Counted from the stretch's first letter, positions 9,565 to 20,823 are shown. The stretch is 64,000 bases of DNA from Globisporangium splendens (GCA_006386115.1 VFIW01000015.1:186001-250000), one strand, 5' to 3'. Notes: generated by a model not told the origin, from the sequence alone. Translations and numbers: made by a program.

Positions 9565-10631
9565 ATGAAGCGACCAAGTGACCAAGTGAACCGTGAAGAA
9601 CGTCCGTCGTCCAAGCGACAGCAGACAGCTCCAGAACTCTTCGACATTTCTCCCATTCTGAAGAAGAAGGGGAGCTCGAGTTCTACAAGGAGCGGTTCTT
9701 CAGTTGGCGTCGGATCAACGATCGCGATGATCCGAACCAACACATCGCAGCCCAGAGAGACTCATGGCGAACATTCGTTCGTCTTGAGAACGAGAACAAG
9801 ATGGAGCGTCTTCTTCGTCGTGGCAATGCTCGTGCCGAAAGAAGAACTCCCGCTGACGACAGAGCGAACCCTAGCTCTGGTCGTCGTAGTGTCGCCCCTG
9901 GCGACGCTACAAGCAGTTCTCATAGCTGCGGACCACGTCGGGAACATCAGACTCCAATGTCTGACGAGGCTCCCACGTGTCCGAGCTCGGTGGATATCCA
10001 CGCCACCGAACTCTGTAGAAGCGTTGATGGTTCAACTGCTTCTTTCCTCGACGATGAGTCGGTCGATCTTCATGATCAACAATCGACCCAACCACCCAGC
10101 GATGCTCTCCCTGAGAGTCTAACAACGGGGGTGGGGCTGAACGAGAAAACGATTGATCGACTTTGGAAGTGGAAGAGTGCTCATCGTGGGCAAATCGAGG
10201 CTTTGCAGCAGCGTTGTTCGACACTTGAGGAACACTGCGAGAGTCTCGAGAACCTTGTCGCCGATCACGAGTCGAAGATCGACGTCCTGACAGAAGGTTC
10301 TGCCCAGTGTTCGGCTTTGGAGTCCCGTTACGAGGAACGGTTCCAACAGGTTCAGGACGAACTTGTTCGACTCCGGAAGAACGAGAAGTCTCGTGAGTTG
10401 GCTCACGATCGCCTTTTGCGCTCTGCGGAAGAGGCAGGTTCGGCACTCGAGGTACTTCGTGGTGAGTACCATTCTCGTCTTCAAGCGTTGGAAGCAGTGA
10501 AGGACCAATCCTTCGACGTCCTGCAACTCCTGTACGCCGAGAAGAATCTCCAGAGCGATGAGCTGTTTGCTCTTCGCAACCAAGTGGAGAAGCTTCACGA
10601 TCAGCTCGATCGTTTGCGGAAGATCTCGTAG
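9565..10631 (+). CDS. Antisense ORF of family-B element (basic N-terminus, long coiled coil), one frame break
   Basis: An ATG at 9565 opens a basic stretch (MKRPSDQVNREERPSSKRQQ) in one frame. Near 9655-9670, at a GAAGAAGAAGGGG run, sensible coding moves to a second frame that reads through FYKERFFSWRRINDRDD, passes the ATG at 9801 and stays open to the stop at 10629-10631. The last 170 or so residues are a strong heptad-like coiled coil (LRNQVEKLHDQLDRLRKIS at the end). The ORF lies opposite to pol: its 3' half is antisense to the chromodomain and the linker and it stops opposite the residues just after FYVGRLKPY. In the family-A element the antisense frame stops opposite the equivalent place (FYVGLLKRY). 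No known domain recognised; expression is unproven. Confidence 0.42.
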
Positions 10632-13600
10632 GATCCGCAGATCCACTTGGAAGGTAAGGCTTTAGTCTACCCACATAAAATGTCGGGTGTAGACGCATGC
10701 GTGTAGGTATGTCTAGTGTGTAGGCATCACCATTGCATTTCACTACCTTGAACGGTCCGATGAACCTTGGCAGAAGTTTCGAACTCCCCAAGTTGGACAC
10801 TGCATGTTCAGGCAGGTTCGCCGTGCTAAGTAATACAAGATCATTGATCTTATAAACTTGCTTGTTTTTCCTTCCGCTCTTGTCTGCTTGTTCCTTTTGC
10901 AGATCCTGAGCCTTCGCGATTGCGTCTCGAACAAACCTCACAACGGCTTGCCTCCTCACAACAAAGTCATCGACTTGCTGCCCTTCACGACTTGTTAGGT
11001 CGTCGAGGGGTTTCATCGAGTCAAAATTTGCTTTCAACTCGGAAGCAGCACCCAGGTCGTAAGACGACTTCGGCTTGTTTCCATGAGCCGGAGTCCCTCC
11101 CCCCACTTAAGGTAGAGACCTCACCCATTATGGAAGTAGGCACTCGAGGGTGAATGCCATAGTTCACATAAAATGGAGAGTGACCTGTCGAGACATGCGT
11201 GGAGTTGTTCAACGCAAACTCGGCAAGAGGGAGATAGTCGCTCCACTCTTTGAAAGGCGTTGCGTAACTGCGCAACACGTCTTCGAGGACACGATTCACT
11301 CGCTCTGTTTGACCGTCCGTTTCAGGGTGTGCCGCTGTTGACATGGACAACTTGGTGTCCAGAAGTCCGAGCAGTGCACGCCAGAACTTGGACGTGAAAC
11401 GGGTGTCACGGTCAGACACGATCTCGACTGGTAATCCGTGTAGACGGAATACGACGTCTACAAAGACCTTGGCAGTCTTCTCAGCAGAGATCTTGTCCGA
11501 AACGGGCGCAAGATGAACTATCTTGCTGAATCGGTCCACAAACACAAGGATGCCACTGCGTCCGTGTGTGTCTCTTGGAAGTCCGAATATGAAATCCATA
11601 CTCACAGACTTCCAACTGTCCGATGGGACAGCCAATGAACGAAGTGGTGCCTGCGTGGAACCAGAGGGTTTCACTCGTTGGCAGATCTCGCAAGTCCTCA
11701 CATACTTGCGCACCCACTTGTACATGTGAGGCAAGTAGTAATCCCGGGAAAGACTGAGAAACGTTTTCTCACGTCCGAGATGGCCACCCGAAGGACTGTC
11801 ATGGTACTCATACAAGAGTCGATGACGCAGACCTTCGTCGTTGGGAACAACAATCCTTGCTGTATCCCCTTGTTCGACCGCATAGTACAACAACCTATTG
11901 TGTACTCGGAAGCGGTGAACTCGCGATCTTGTGCGCGACGGAAGACCTTGCAGTGCTTTGTCGGAAGGGTCCTTGAAGTACTTCAACAAGTCCTGACATG
12001 TTTCGTCAGACTTGTACCCTTCGACGATCTCTTCTCGCACTGTAGTCGCAGCTCGGACCGCGATCGCTTGAACATCTTCACAGAGTCGACACGCTCCGTC
12101 CGTGTCTTCACTCTTGGTCTTCGGATCGTAATCCGGACGTCTTGACAGCGCATCGGCTAAGATGTTCGTCTTGCCTGGCTTGTAGTGTACAACAAAGTTG
12201 TACTCTGCAAAGAAGGAGAACCATCTCGCCATTCTTTGCGACAAATGAGGAGTCTTCACTGCCGTACGCAGAGATGCGTGATCAGTGTAGATAGCGAAGC
12301 GCTCCTCGCCAAGCAGATACACACGGAACTTGACCAAAGAATACTTCATCGCCAGAAGTTCCTTGTCGTGAACTGGGTAGTTCCGCTCTGCGGGTCGGAG
12401 TTGTCGTGACTGATACGACACAACTCGCTCGTGACCCTCATCATCGTGTTGCATCAATGCGCAACCGATGGCATAGTCGTTCGCATCGCAGACGACGTGG
12501 AACGGCTTGTCGTGGTTTGGCAGAGCCAACACAGGAGCTTCTCGAAGACTCCTCTTGACTTCTTCGAACGCCGTCTGATGGTCTTTCGACCACTTCCACT
12601 CAACGTCTTTCTTCAAGAGCTGTGTGAGGGGTTGCACAAACGCTGCATAATTGCGCGTGTACTTGTGCAAGTAGTTGGCTAAACCCAACCACTGTCGCAG
12701 CTGTTTGACGTTCTGAGGCACTGGCCAATCGTCAATAGCTTTGACCTTCTCCGGATCGACTCGAACACCGCTCTTGCCCACAAAACAACCGAGAACAGGG
12801 ATCTCGGGGGCGAAGAACATGCACTTCTTCAAGTTCGCGCAGAGTTTGTTCTCACGCATGACCTGGAAAACTTGACGAAGATGATCGAGATGAACATCGA
12901 CATCAGACTTCCCATTCGCAGCCTTACTATGAACGAAGATATCGTCAAAGTAACTTGGTGCGAATGTTCGCAAAGGACGAAGAACGTTCGTGACCATTCG
13001 ATTGAAGGTCGCAGGAGCATTCTTCAGTCCCTGTGGCATCACTAACCATTCCCACAGCATACCACTCGGGGCACTCACTGCGGTTAGTGGGACATCGTCT
13101 TCGCGCATTCGAATCTGATAGAACCCATCTTTCAGATCGATGGCACTAAAGACGGTGCTGCCGACCATTCCATCAAGGATCATGTCCTTGCGTGGAACCG
13201 GAGTCTGGGCTGGAATTGTCGCGTCGTTCAGCTTGTTGAAAGCGCGAACAATGCGCCAACCTCCAGTTGCTTTCTTCACACAGAAAGTGGGGCTGCAATG
13301 CGGAGACTTGCTCTCCCGCACATGACCAGCCTTAGCACGTTGTGCAAAGAACTTGTCGATCGCCTCGACTTGTTCCTTTGGCAACGGCCACTGTCTTGTG
13401 ATGCAGTACTTCGTGCCAGGAAGTACATCTATCTCATGGCGAATGCCTCTGTTGAATGGCAATTCGTTCGGCACCTTGTCAGGGAAAATGTCTTCATATT
13501 CCCTGGCAAGCGCATACACGGGGTTCTTCTTGAGGGCATCCCACGACTGCTCTTCGAACCTTTCCTTCCGTGTCTTTTCGTCCAACACATCTGCATCCGC

Positions 13601-14612
13601 ACTTGATGCTGTGTTGACGAAGCCTTCGTCGACCATTTCGACGATCACACACACCTGTGCAATATCGCCTCTCGCTAGGCTGTGCTCCAGTGTCTTCTTG
13701 CTCATCGATGGCAAGGAAATCAACTCTTCGACTGAACTTGGAGGATTTTCAATCTTCATGTGACGGATTACATCCACGTCACCTTCTTCATTGTAAACCG
13801 CGACATTCACTAACTCGCTCGGAATATCTTGTGCTCGGACACTCCCTTCGTCATCACCACTTGTACCTTGATCAGGGGAACTCAAAACTCTTGACGGAGC
13901 ACTCTTCTTGCTGGTCTTTTTCTTCTTGTCTTGGGAAGGGTGTCTGTTCCACTTCCATTCACTCTTGTCAACGCCATCGCGAACCTTCTCGTCATCGATG
14001 GCAAAGGAGACAGTCTTTTTCTGGCGCCTGACTGCTCCACCTTCGTTCATCTTCTTCAAAATGGGTACCACTTGTGAACATGGGGGGCCATCGCACACCG
14101 CAATATCACAAGGGCCATCTGGGACCTCTTCCACAGATGTATACACCCATACCACTTCATCTGTTGTTGTGCAGCACAAGTCAACATCGCGTGACTTGCC
14201 AACGGAGATCTTCATATTCATCCAGTCAATGCTAGGTTGGTAACGCTTCAACCACGGCATTCCCAGGATGATGTCAAACTTGTCATCGAGGTCGAGTAAA
14301 ATGAACTCGTCTTCACCTCGGAAATCTTCACACTTGATTGCCAAGCGCGCCCCGCGCTTCGGCATCTTCACAGTTGACCCATTTGCCAACCGGACAATCA
14401 TCATCTTTTCTTCATTCGCATCAGGCACGAAGACACCATGCCTGACGATCACTTCATTTCGAACAAAGTTGTTCGACGCACTAGTGTCAACCAAAGCTCG
14501 TAGAGGCGTTGCAATACCGTCTACATGAACTTTGTGAACGATCAAACTTGACGTTTGACTGACACTCTCCTCACTCATAGTGGAAACTGCATGTGCTTGA
14601 TGCACATAGGGG
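9907..14612 (-). pseudogene. pol: Pol of family-B gypsy element, broken by one frameshift before the chromodomain
   Basis: Pol overlaps the 3' end of gag in a different frame (+1 relative to gag), so normal expression would need ribosomal frameshifting or a lost base. Domains in order: protease with VDTSAS near 14490 (Ser where Gly is usual); reverse transcriptase with YFDD at 12941-12952; RNase H (VCDANDYAIGCAL, YTDHASLRTA); integrase with HHCC finger and HPETDGQTERVNR. Shortly after the integrase core a run of six G (complement of 11099-11104) shifts the frame: the upstream frame ends at 11021, while the linker and chromodomain (RVRWRGYPPSSDTWEP) continue in the next frame from about 11104 to 9907. 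One extra G would explain it. The tract AAGTGGGGGGAGGGA resembles a polypurine tract. The copy is probably inactive without help. Confidence 0.88.
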
Positions 14613-15725
14613 TCAGAGTCCTGTGTCTCCACAACGTCCACAGTCCTCTCTTCCGGGCCAGTAGGAGTCCCCTCCCCTACTGTCCATTCCCGCTTTTGGC
14701 CCAGGCGACCGCTCGAACCGACGACCGTAAGAACGATCGTGGTTGTTCGAACGAGCACCCTGTGTCGTTTGCCGACCTGGCAAAGACACCTTGCAGTTCC
14801 TAGCGATGTGACCCGGCTTCCCGCAACGGAAACACTTCCCATCGTTGCGAGGACGCTCATTTCCAGGCGTGGAAATGTACGAGATGTCCATGGGCTCGGG
14901 ACCATCATGCACGGCATTTGATTGCCGCATTGGTCTCGACGCAAAATCATGGAACTTTGCTTGCTTGATGCTGAACTCTTCTTGCATCGCACGTTCGATA
15001 GCTTCGTCCAGCGTCTTGGGATACTCGCGGAACAATTGGTTCCGAATCGGACCATCGTTCAGACCCGACATGAACGTCACGACTTGCGTCGGAACGTCAA
15101 TCGGCTCGTCAACGATGCTCGACACCAAGTAGCGAGCACGTTGTGCATACGAGTGAAGGTCGAAACGGCCTTGACGAAGCTTGAGGAACTCGGTGCGCGC
15201 ACGGAACTCACTCTGTGGAGGTTCAAACGCCTTCTTGAGTTCGGTCTTGAAATGATCGTAGGTGGGGAAGCAGTTTAGATCGGCTAAACGCTTACCATAC
15301 GCCCAGCTCTTCGCACGACCCGCAAGGTTGGACATCGCGAACAACACTTGCTGCGAAGGGTCTCGCAGTTGTCTTGCAGTGATGGCTGCATCCAACTTGA
15401 CGAACCATCGTGAGAGAGGTTCGTTCTCTCCGCCGCGATACGGAGAGACGTCAAGCTTCAGTGACACCGTCCTGAGTGAGGAAACAGGGGTTGCGACCTG
15501 CTTCCGGGAGGACATGATCTCGTGGTGCATGAAGCTGACCACCGCGCTCTTCTGATCCTCCGGAGACGCCGATCGAAGTAGACTGACCACAGCAGCCTCT
15601 CCGATGACATCTCGCATGCGCTCAAGCGCCATCCACTCATGAGAAGACAGATGAGGGAAACCCTCAATAGTCAACTCGACAGTTTCCGGTACTGCTGGAC
15701 CGAGTGGGGTTCCTGTAGCATCCAT
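14613..15725 (-). CDS. gag: Gag of family-B gypsy element
   Basis: About 370 residues from the first ATG at 15725; the frame is open upstream to a GTG at 15803, and the + strand relative shows the same upstream conservation, so non-ATG initiation cannot be excluded. Core Gag motifs include RAKSWAYGKRLADLN and FLKLRQGRFDLHSYAQRARY. The nucleocapsid knuckle CFRCGKPGHIARNC is intact CCHC, unlike the family-A copy. It ends at 14613 inside the overlap with pol. Confidence 0.88.
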   Translation of the reverse strand: MDATGTPLGPAVPETVELTIEGFPHLSSHEWMALERMRDVIGEAAVVSLLRSASPEDQKSAVVSFMHHEIMSSRKQVATPVSSLRTVSLKLDVSPYRGGENEPLSRWFVKLDAAITARQLRDPSQQVLFAMSNLAGRAKSWAYGKRLADLNCFPTYDHFKTELKKAFEPPQSEFRARTEFLKLRQGRFDLHSYAQRARYLVSSIVDEPIDVPTQVVTFMSGLNDGPIRNQLFREYPKTLDEAIERAMQEEFSIKQAKFHDFASRPMRQSNAVHDGPEPMDISYISTPGNERPRNDGKCFRCGKPGHIARNCKVSLPGRQTTQGARSNNHDRSYGRRFERSPGPKAGMDSRGGDSYWPGREDCGRCGDTGL

Positions 15726-15824
15726 GTTCCGAACAAGGATGCTCGCAGGGTCTTGGACAGGAATGCGCGACGTGCTTAAAGCCGCGTTGTCAAACCTCTT
15801 CACTTCACTGGGTCGTTGGAAGGA

Positions 15825-15842
15825 CCGCTCGAAGTGTTACCA
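15825..15842 (-). other. Primer-binding site of family-B element
   Basis: The element strand reads TGGTAACACTTCGAGCGG two bases inside the 5' LTR. It matches the + strand remnant except for one base. Confidence 0.7.
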
Positions 15843-15844
15843 GG

Positions 15845-16494
15845 TGTAAGAGGGCGCTGTTAACAACAGTCCCTCAAACACGGCACACACGCTTGTGCCA
15901 GAGGAAGTGATCTCCCGACTTGGAGGGAGGAAGGAGACTTGAGTACTTGGAGGAAAAATTGCAACTGAATTAAAAATGGTTATGGTTCCTGTCGCTACTT
16001 ACTAATGAACCCCAAGGGCTCCTACAGGTTTTATAACTAAAACCTAAACATACACAATAAAACCTATGAATCTGATATATAAAACCTTGGGTGCACTGAG
16101 GTTGAACTTACGGGATCTTCTACAAGCTTGAACTTCAAGTCTTGTTTAAAATCCCTGCAAAGTGATTGGCTCGCGCCACTCACTCCAGGTGGCAGAGACA
16201 CGTCGGTCTCGTCGCCAGTGCAGTTTCCCAAGCAGGAACCATCACTCAGTACTTGATTAGTACATGGATGTCATTGCTCTGTACTGATTCGTACATGAGA
16301 ACAACATTCTGCACTGATCAGCACAGAGAACACTCGTGACGTCATCGAATGACGTCACACGTGCATGTGGGGACTGTATTACCGTAATCCCTTTGTTATT
16401 TGTGTCTCCACAAAGCACGCTGAAGGTGGTGTGTTCCACACTAGATCTGGGGACAGATCCACCTTCATGTAATGGCTGGTTGTGGCCCATTACA
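15845..16494 (-). repeat. 5' LTR of family-B element
   Basis: 650 bp bounded by TGTAAGAGGG and CCCATTACA. It ends next to an oppositely oriented LTR tail, so 15845-15944 and 16495-16593 form a long inverted repeat. Confidence 0.88.
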
Positions 16495-16593
16495 CTCAAG
16501 TCTTCTTCCTCCCTCCAAGTCGGGAGATCGCTTCCTCTGGCACAAGCGTGTGTGCCGTGTTTGAGGGACTGTTGTGAGCAGCGCCCTCTTACA
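16495..16593 (+). repeat. Tail of a + strand family-B LTR
   Basis: 99 bp matching the last part of a family-B LTR (ends CTCTTACA), followed by non-element DNA starting GAGATCATGCC. It is most simply the right end of the + strand element whose left part is at 8059-8837. Confidence 0.8.
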
Positions 16594-17269
16594 GAGATCA
16601 TGCCTACAGAGTTCCCAGTTGCTATGCAGGTCGCTGAGAGGCTACTGCTGGCGAAAGAATTGAATGTGCTTTAGTGCATCACACTGATTGTAGCGGGACT
16701 TTCAGGGCACTTGTTTTTCGCGAACCGATCGCCACGAGGAGAAAGACATAAGAAACAGCGACAAGAGCAAGGAACTCAAAGACGGCTTCGAGCAGGGGTG
16801 GTCTGAACCCGAAGAGCAATGGAATTACGCGCGCGTATGTGACACCGAGAGCGACGTCCTCACCATGTGCTCACACGAGCGGCAGCAGTCAGTTTTGCCG
16901 AGCAAACGACATGCACGGGAAGACGGTGTAGAACATGCTTAAGCTTTGTCAGCTGCTGCAGTGTACTTGCGATAGCATCCCGAAAGCGCTTTTAACTAAC
17001 AAGAAAGTGTTGGTGCAGACAACTCTGCCTCACCTCCACACGGCAACAGAACACCCCACATCAAGCGCGCACTTACTGTGTCGCTTCGCTAAGTACGCAC
17101 TCACCTTTGGTCGGACATTTCACTCTCAGTCGAAAGTGTGCGTACTTGACTCACATTTTGGCGAATGCCTGTGCCGATTGCAAGGGAAAATGAGAAATCT
17201 CCAATAAACTGATTTATCACAGCCAATTAAAACGTAAATCGGCACATGTGTTGCCTTTATAAGTAGCGC
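16594..17269. other. Intergenic, no gene recognised
   Basis: No open frame here looks coding. A 10-bp inverted repeat (AAGTACGCAC at 17091-17100, GTGCGTACTT at 17138-17147) is the only structure I see; TTTATAAG lies about 15 bp before the next ATG. Confidence 0.6.
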
Positions 17270-17920
17270 ATGATGGCGGGCGACGCGACCACGGACGCCG
17301 CCAGCGCTGTGTGGGGGCAATGCGACGTCACTTATGGAGAACAACCCGGTATGCATGGAGAGAACAACGCGCCTCAAGCACGACGACCTGTGCGGTCGTG
17401 GACGCGTCGCTACAGTCCCTATTGCGCCAACGGGAGCAGCTACAAACCGAACTGGTCGACGCGGATTCAAGAGGCTGTCCACAACGCGCTCCAAGAGAGC
17501 GATCACCATCGCTACGATGCGCAGAGCTGTCGCCATGTGCACGACCCGCAATCGGAAGCGCCGGTGATGCGAGCGAGGCGTGTGCTCGCTACGAAGCTGC
17601 AGCTCGCTGCGCAGAGTGTGGTCAATATGGCAGCATACGTTGAATGGCAAAGGTCGGTGACGCGACAAACCAGCTACAGTAACGATGAAGGTGGTCAGAG
17701 GCGCGTTGATACCACTGAGATCACTATTTGCTGCATCTGTCTGGAAACGAATGATCCAGATGATAGTGAGACGCCAATCGAGACACTCTGTTGTGGCCAC
17801 GCCTTCCATCGCGCGTGCATCCACCAGTGGTCGCGCCAGCGACGCTGTTGCCCCGTGGATCGACTGCCAATCGTCGAAATGTTTGACGACGATGAAGACA
17901 ACAACGCGACGTCTATTTAA
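17270..17920 (+). CDS. RING-H2 finger protein (putative E3 ubiquitin ligase)
   Basis: A single-exon frame of 216 aa from tandem ATGs at 17270. Residues 1-145 are unassigned, rich in Arg, Gln and Ala. Residues 154-197 form a RING-H2 domain: C154-x2-C157, C175-x-H177-x2-H180-x2-C183, then C194-P-V-D197. The final ligand is Asp where Cys is usual, as in RBX1. The tail is acidic (EMFDDDEDNN). RING-H2 domains recruit E2 enzymes for ubiquitin transfer; the substrate is unknown. The length and N-terminus do not fit RBX1 itself. It lies close to the transposon nest, but composition gives no reason to call it part of an element. Confidence 0.7.
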   Translation: MMAGDATTDAASAVWGQCDVTYGEQPGMHGENNAPQARRPVRSWTRRYSPYCANGSSYKPNWSTRIQEAVHNALQESDHHRYDAQSCRHVHDPQSEAPVMRARRVLATKLQLAAQSVVNMAAYVEWQRSVTRQTSYSNDEGGQRRVDTTEITICCICLETNDPDDSETPIETLCCGHAFHRACIHQWSRQRRCCPVDRLPIVEMFDDDEDNNATSI

Positions 17921-17986
17921 AATGACAATTGCAGAACCATGCATTGCAACAACAGCGGGTGTCAAACGCTTCGGTCTGCGCTTCGG

Positions 17987-20823
17987 TCACTTCATGGTGA
18001 TGGCTTGGACGATCGCCTCCTCTCTTGCGTGATTCGTTACGACGTCGTCCGCCTCGCTAAAGCTGCTAGACGGCACCATCACCTCGCGGACCCCGTTTGA
18101 GGAGATCATGACGCATTCATACATATCGAGCGCTTCGGACGCGTCGATTTCCGCTTCTTCAATGTAAAACCCGTCGCCCGTCTCGGGTATGGGCAATGGT
18201 GTCGACTGCACACGCTTCGCGGACAGTGTCATGCCATCTGCACTGTAGACTGCGATCATGCGTTCAAACGTGACTTCGCGGACGTTGAAGCTGTTGCACA
18301 GCAAGCACGAGTACAGAATGAACGGATCCGTGGCACCAGACGAGAGCGGCGTCCCCGGAACGAAGTGCACGAGATATTCGCGGGTGCAATGGGATACAGC
18401 GCCGCAGTTGGCGCAGACGCAAATCACTGGTGGCGATGGTTTCTGCTGGTGTAAATACCCGATGGTGCTGGCAAGCACGCGCTCCAGCGTGACGATTGAG
18501 TCGATCTGGTACGTGACCTCGACCAGCTGGTTCAGTGGCGTCCTCATCTTTAGCGTGACGATCCGAGCCCGACTCGAGTGACTGGACGAACCGACAGCGA
18601 CCAGATCGGGAAGACTCCGCGTGATGCAAATCGGCGTCTCGCGGTCGTTTGGGTGGCTCGTTTCAATGATCTCATGGGTCTAATCACAACAAATTAAAAA
18701 ATGTTGGGGTTCGAGTCCGTTTGGCATAAGAATGTTGTTGTTGTTGACGGTGACGTACCTTGAGATCCAAAGTCGCAGGGATTCCGTCAATGCCAAAGAT
18801 GAGATCGTACTTGCTCGCTTCGTCGGCACCCAGCAATACGCGAATGCTTAATGCACTCTCCTATGAAATAAACACAAAAGATGCCACGGTGGATATATTA
18901 AAATCACGAACTGTGGAGACAGATGAGCTTCAACATTTGACAAACGCACCCGTCGTTTGCGTCGACCGTGAGAGTTTTTTCGTGCCATGAGGAGATCCGC
19001 CTCCGACGGAGCCGTGCCTTCGAGGAAAAGCGACTCCTCTTCTTCGAAATCGCGCATAAAGTCGCTCATCGTGTACTTTCGGCTCCGGTTGCACCCTTCT
19101 TCACTTGAGCTGTCACTGTCTTCATCCGAAATATCTGTCTCTGCTGCTACGAGATTCACACACGCACATTAGCGTCATAAGAAATACACGCAATTGGGAA
19201 TATGGGTGCATCCTGTCCGAGGTGTCTACGCAACAACGTACCCAAAGTGTCCACGCGCATGTCTACCAAATCGGTGTCCAAGACAACAATAAAGTCGTCT
19301 CGAGACGTGAAGAAATCGTCGACGGTGCGGAACCTCGAGCCTCCGAACGCGTCGTCCTCCTCCTCGTCGTCGTCAATGCGATACGAGGCGCGCTCGATGT
19401 CGTCTATTGTCGCGAGCCGAGATGAGCTCTGAGAACGAGCAGGTTGTCCACCACCAAACTGTTGCTGTGTTGGGCGAAAGCGTGGCGACAGCATAGATGG
19501 CGCGCTGCGGATTTCTGCAATATGCGGAGTCATACTTGTCGTTACAGGCAGCAACGGGTACGTCAGCACCAGTTTCGCTTCGTTCCAGGTACTCGAACCA
19601 GTATCTGATGGAGCTACAGTAGACGCCGCCCCATCGGGTACTACTGGCTCGCCCCAGCTCAGTGCACTCTCATTATTATCCAGTACAGTCTGAAGTCGTC
19701 GACTCTTCTTCATGCTCAGCAGTTCCGCTGCACTCCATTCCGTGCCATCCAGCTCAATGCCTTCATTCAAATAGAACAGCACTTCTCGGCGGTAATCGGG
19801 TCGTCGCGCGATTGGATTGTGCTGCAGCACGAGACGATGTAGCTTGTGCAATGGCACGAGCAACTCGACGTCGGTGATCCGATCCAACAGGTTGTGCGAG
19901 ACATCGAGCACTTCCAAGGACACAAGCGCCTCGAGTCCTCGCAGCGACTTGATCTTGTTCACTGATAGATCCAACTCACGCAGGCGCTCAAGCGACTGGA
20001 TCGGCGGCACTTCACGAAGCAGGTTATGGCAGAGATTGAGCACTTCCAGCGTCGGCGTCAGGAGCGGGACCTCAAATTTCTGGATCTCATTCCACCCAAA
20101 GTCCAACTGCTTGATCACCTCAAGCTGATTCACAGATTTGTCCACGGATGGGAGTGCGCAGCAATTGAGCTGCAGCACCTTCAGGCATCGCCATGGCACC
20201 ACAGGATCAGACTTGTTCTCGGCATGCGATGGCGCGAGAACCTGGCGCAACGCGTCCATCTCGGTCTGCTCGACGTGCAGGAAGCGTAGTTGCCGCGCAA
20301 AGTAATGCACATGCTGCAGCGCCGTGATCTGTGTCTGCAGTGCCTCAATGGAGCGCAACGACGGGAAGATCTCCATCTCGATGGCCGTGCGCACGCCGGA
20401 CTGCTGGTGCAACCGCAGACACTTGACTTCGCGGAAGATGGTGGAGAGCTTGAGCACCTGGATGTGCGTGTTCATCTTGAACTTCATCTGCACCTGGGGC
20501 TGGATGGTCCACGCCTGGATGAGCTGCGTGTCGGCGTCGCGCTTGGGCTCGAGCGCTTCGTGCAGCCGCAGCGCGACGTAGTTGATCTGCTTGGCGCGCA
20601 GCACGAGGAAGCTCTGGTCGAGGAACTCCATGCGCTGCTGCAGCGTCTCCTCGAGCCTCTTGAGGAACTGCTCGTTGTCGTCGTCGTCGTCCACGTCGAC
20701 CTCGATGTCCTCGGCGCGCATCTGCTCCCACTTCTGCCGCTGGAGCTCGCGGCGCACGCGCGCGGCGTTGCGCATCGTTGGCGAGAACAGCGCCGTAGTC
20801 ACTTCAAGGCGCTCCATTGTCAT
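17987..20823 (-). CDS. Leucine-rich-repeat protein, STK11IP/nischarin-like, 4 exons
   Basis: Exons inferred at 20823-19188, 19146-18908, 18860-18759 and 18679-17987; introns of 41, 47 and 79 bp have GT-AG ends and all phases agree, giving 889 aa. The N-terminus is charged with an acidic run (DVDDDDDNEQFL) and a helical region. About residues 195-360 are leucine-rich repeats of the SDS22/STK11IP kind (LRELDLSVNKIKSL, LEVLDVSHNLLD) closed by the cap HNPIARRPDYRREVL. Then comes a low-complexity region and a C-terminal domain that starts around GVDLL-like beta strands (SIRVLLGADEASKYDLIFGI) and carries two CxxC pairs (CANC, CLLC) that could bind zinc. STK11IP and nischarin are endosomal or lysosomal scaffolds; that role is inference from the LRR pattern. 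Confidence 0.78.

Larger units (their letters stand above)
8838..16494 (-). mobile_element. Family-B Ty3/gypsy LTR retrotransposon, full length, pol frameshifted
   Basis: Minus-strand order: 5' LTR 16494-15845, primer-binding site, gag, pol, polypurine tract, 3' LTR 9488-8838; total about 7.66 kb. LTRs are 650 and 651 bp. The left flank ends TTCAC inside a + strand gag copy and the right flank begins CTCAA inside a + strand LTR tail, so no 5-bp target duplication is visible; the junction is more likely from recombination or deletion than from simple insertion. Pol has one frame break in a G6 run near 11099-11104. Confidence 0.92.

Noticed and set aside
17138..17147. Regulatory stem-loop upstream of the RING gene
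   Set aside because: Arms of 10 bp with a 37-base loop are too weak to support a function.
17126..17965. Minus-strand frame of 279 codons
   Set aside because: Shadow of the RING-H2 gene; the + strand shows a complete metal-ligand pattern.
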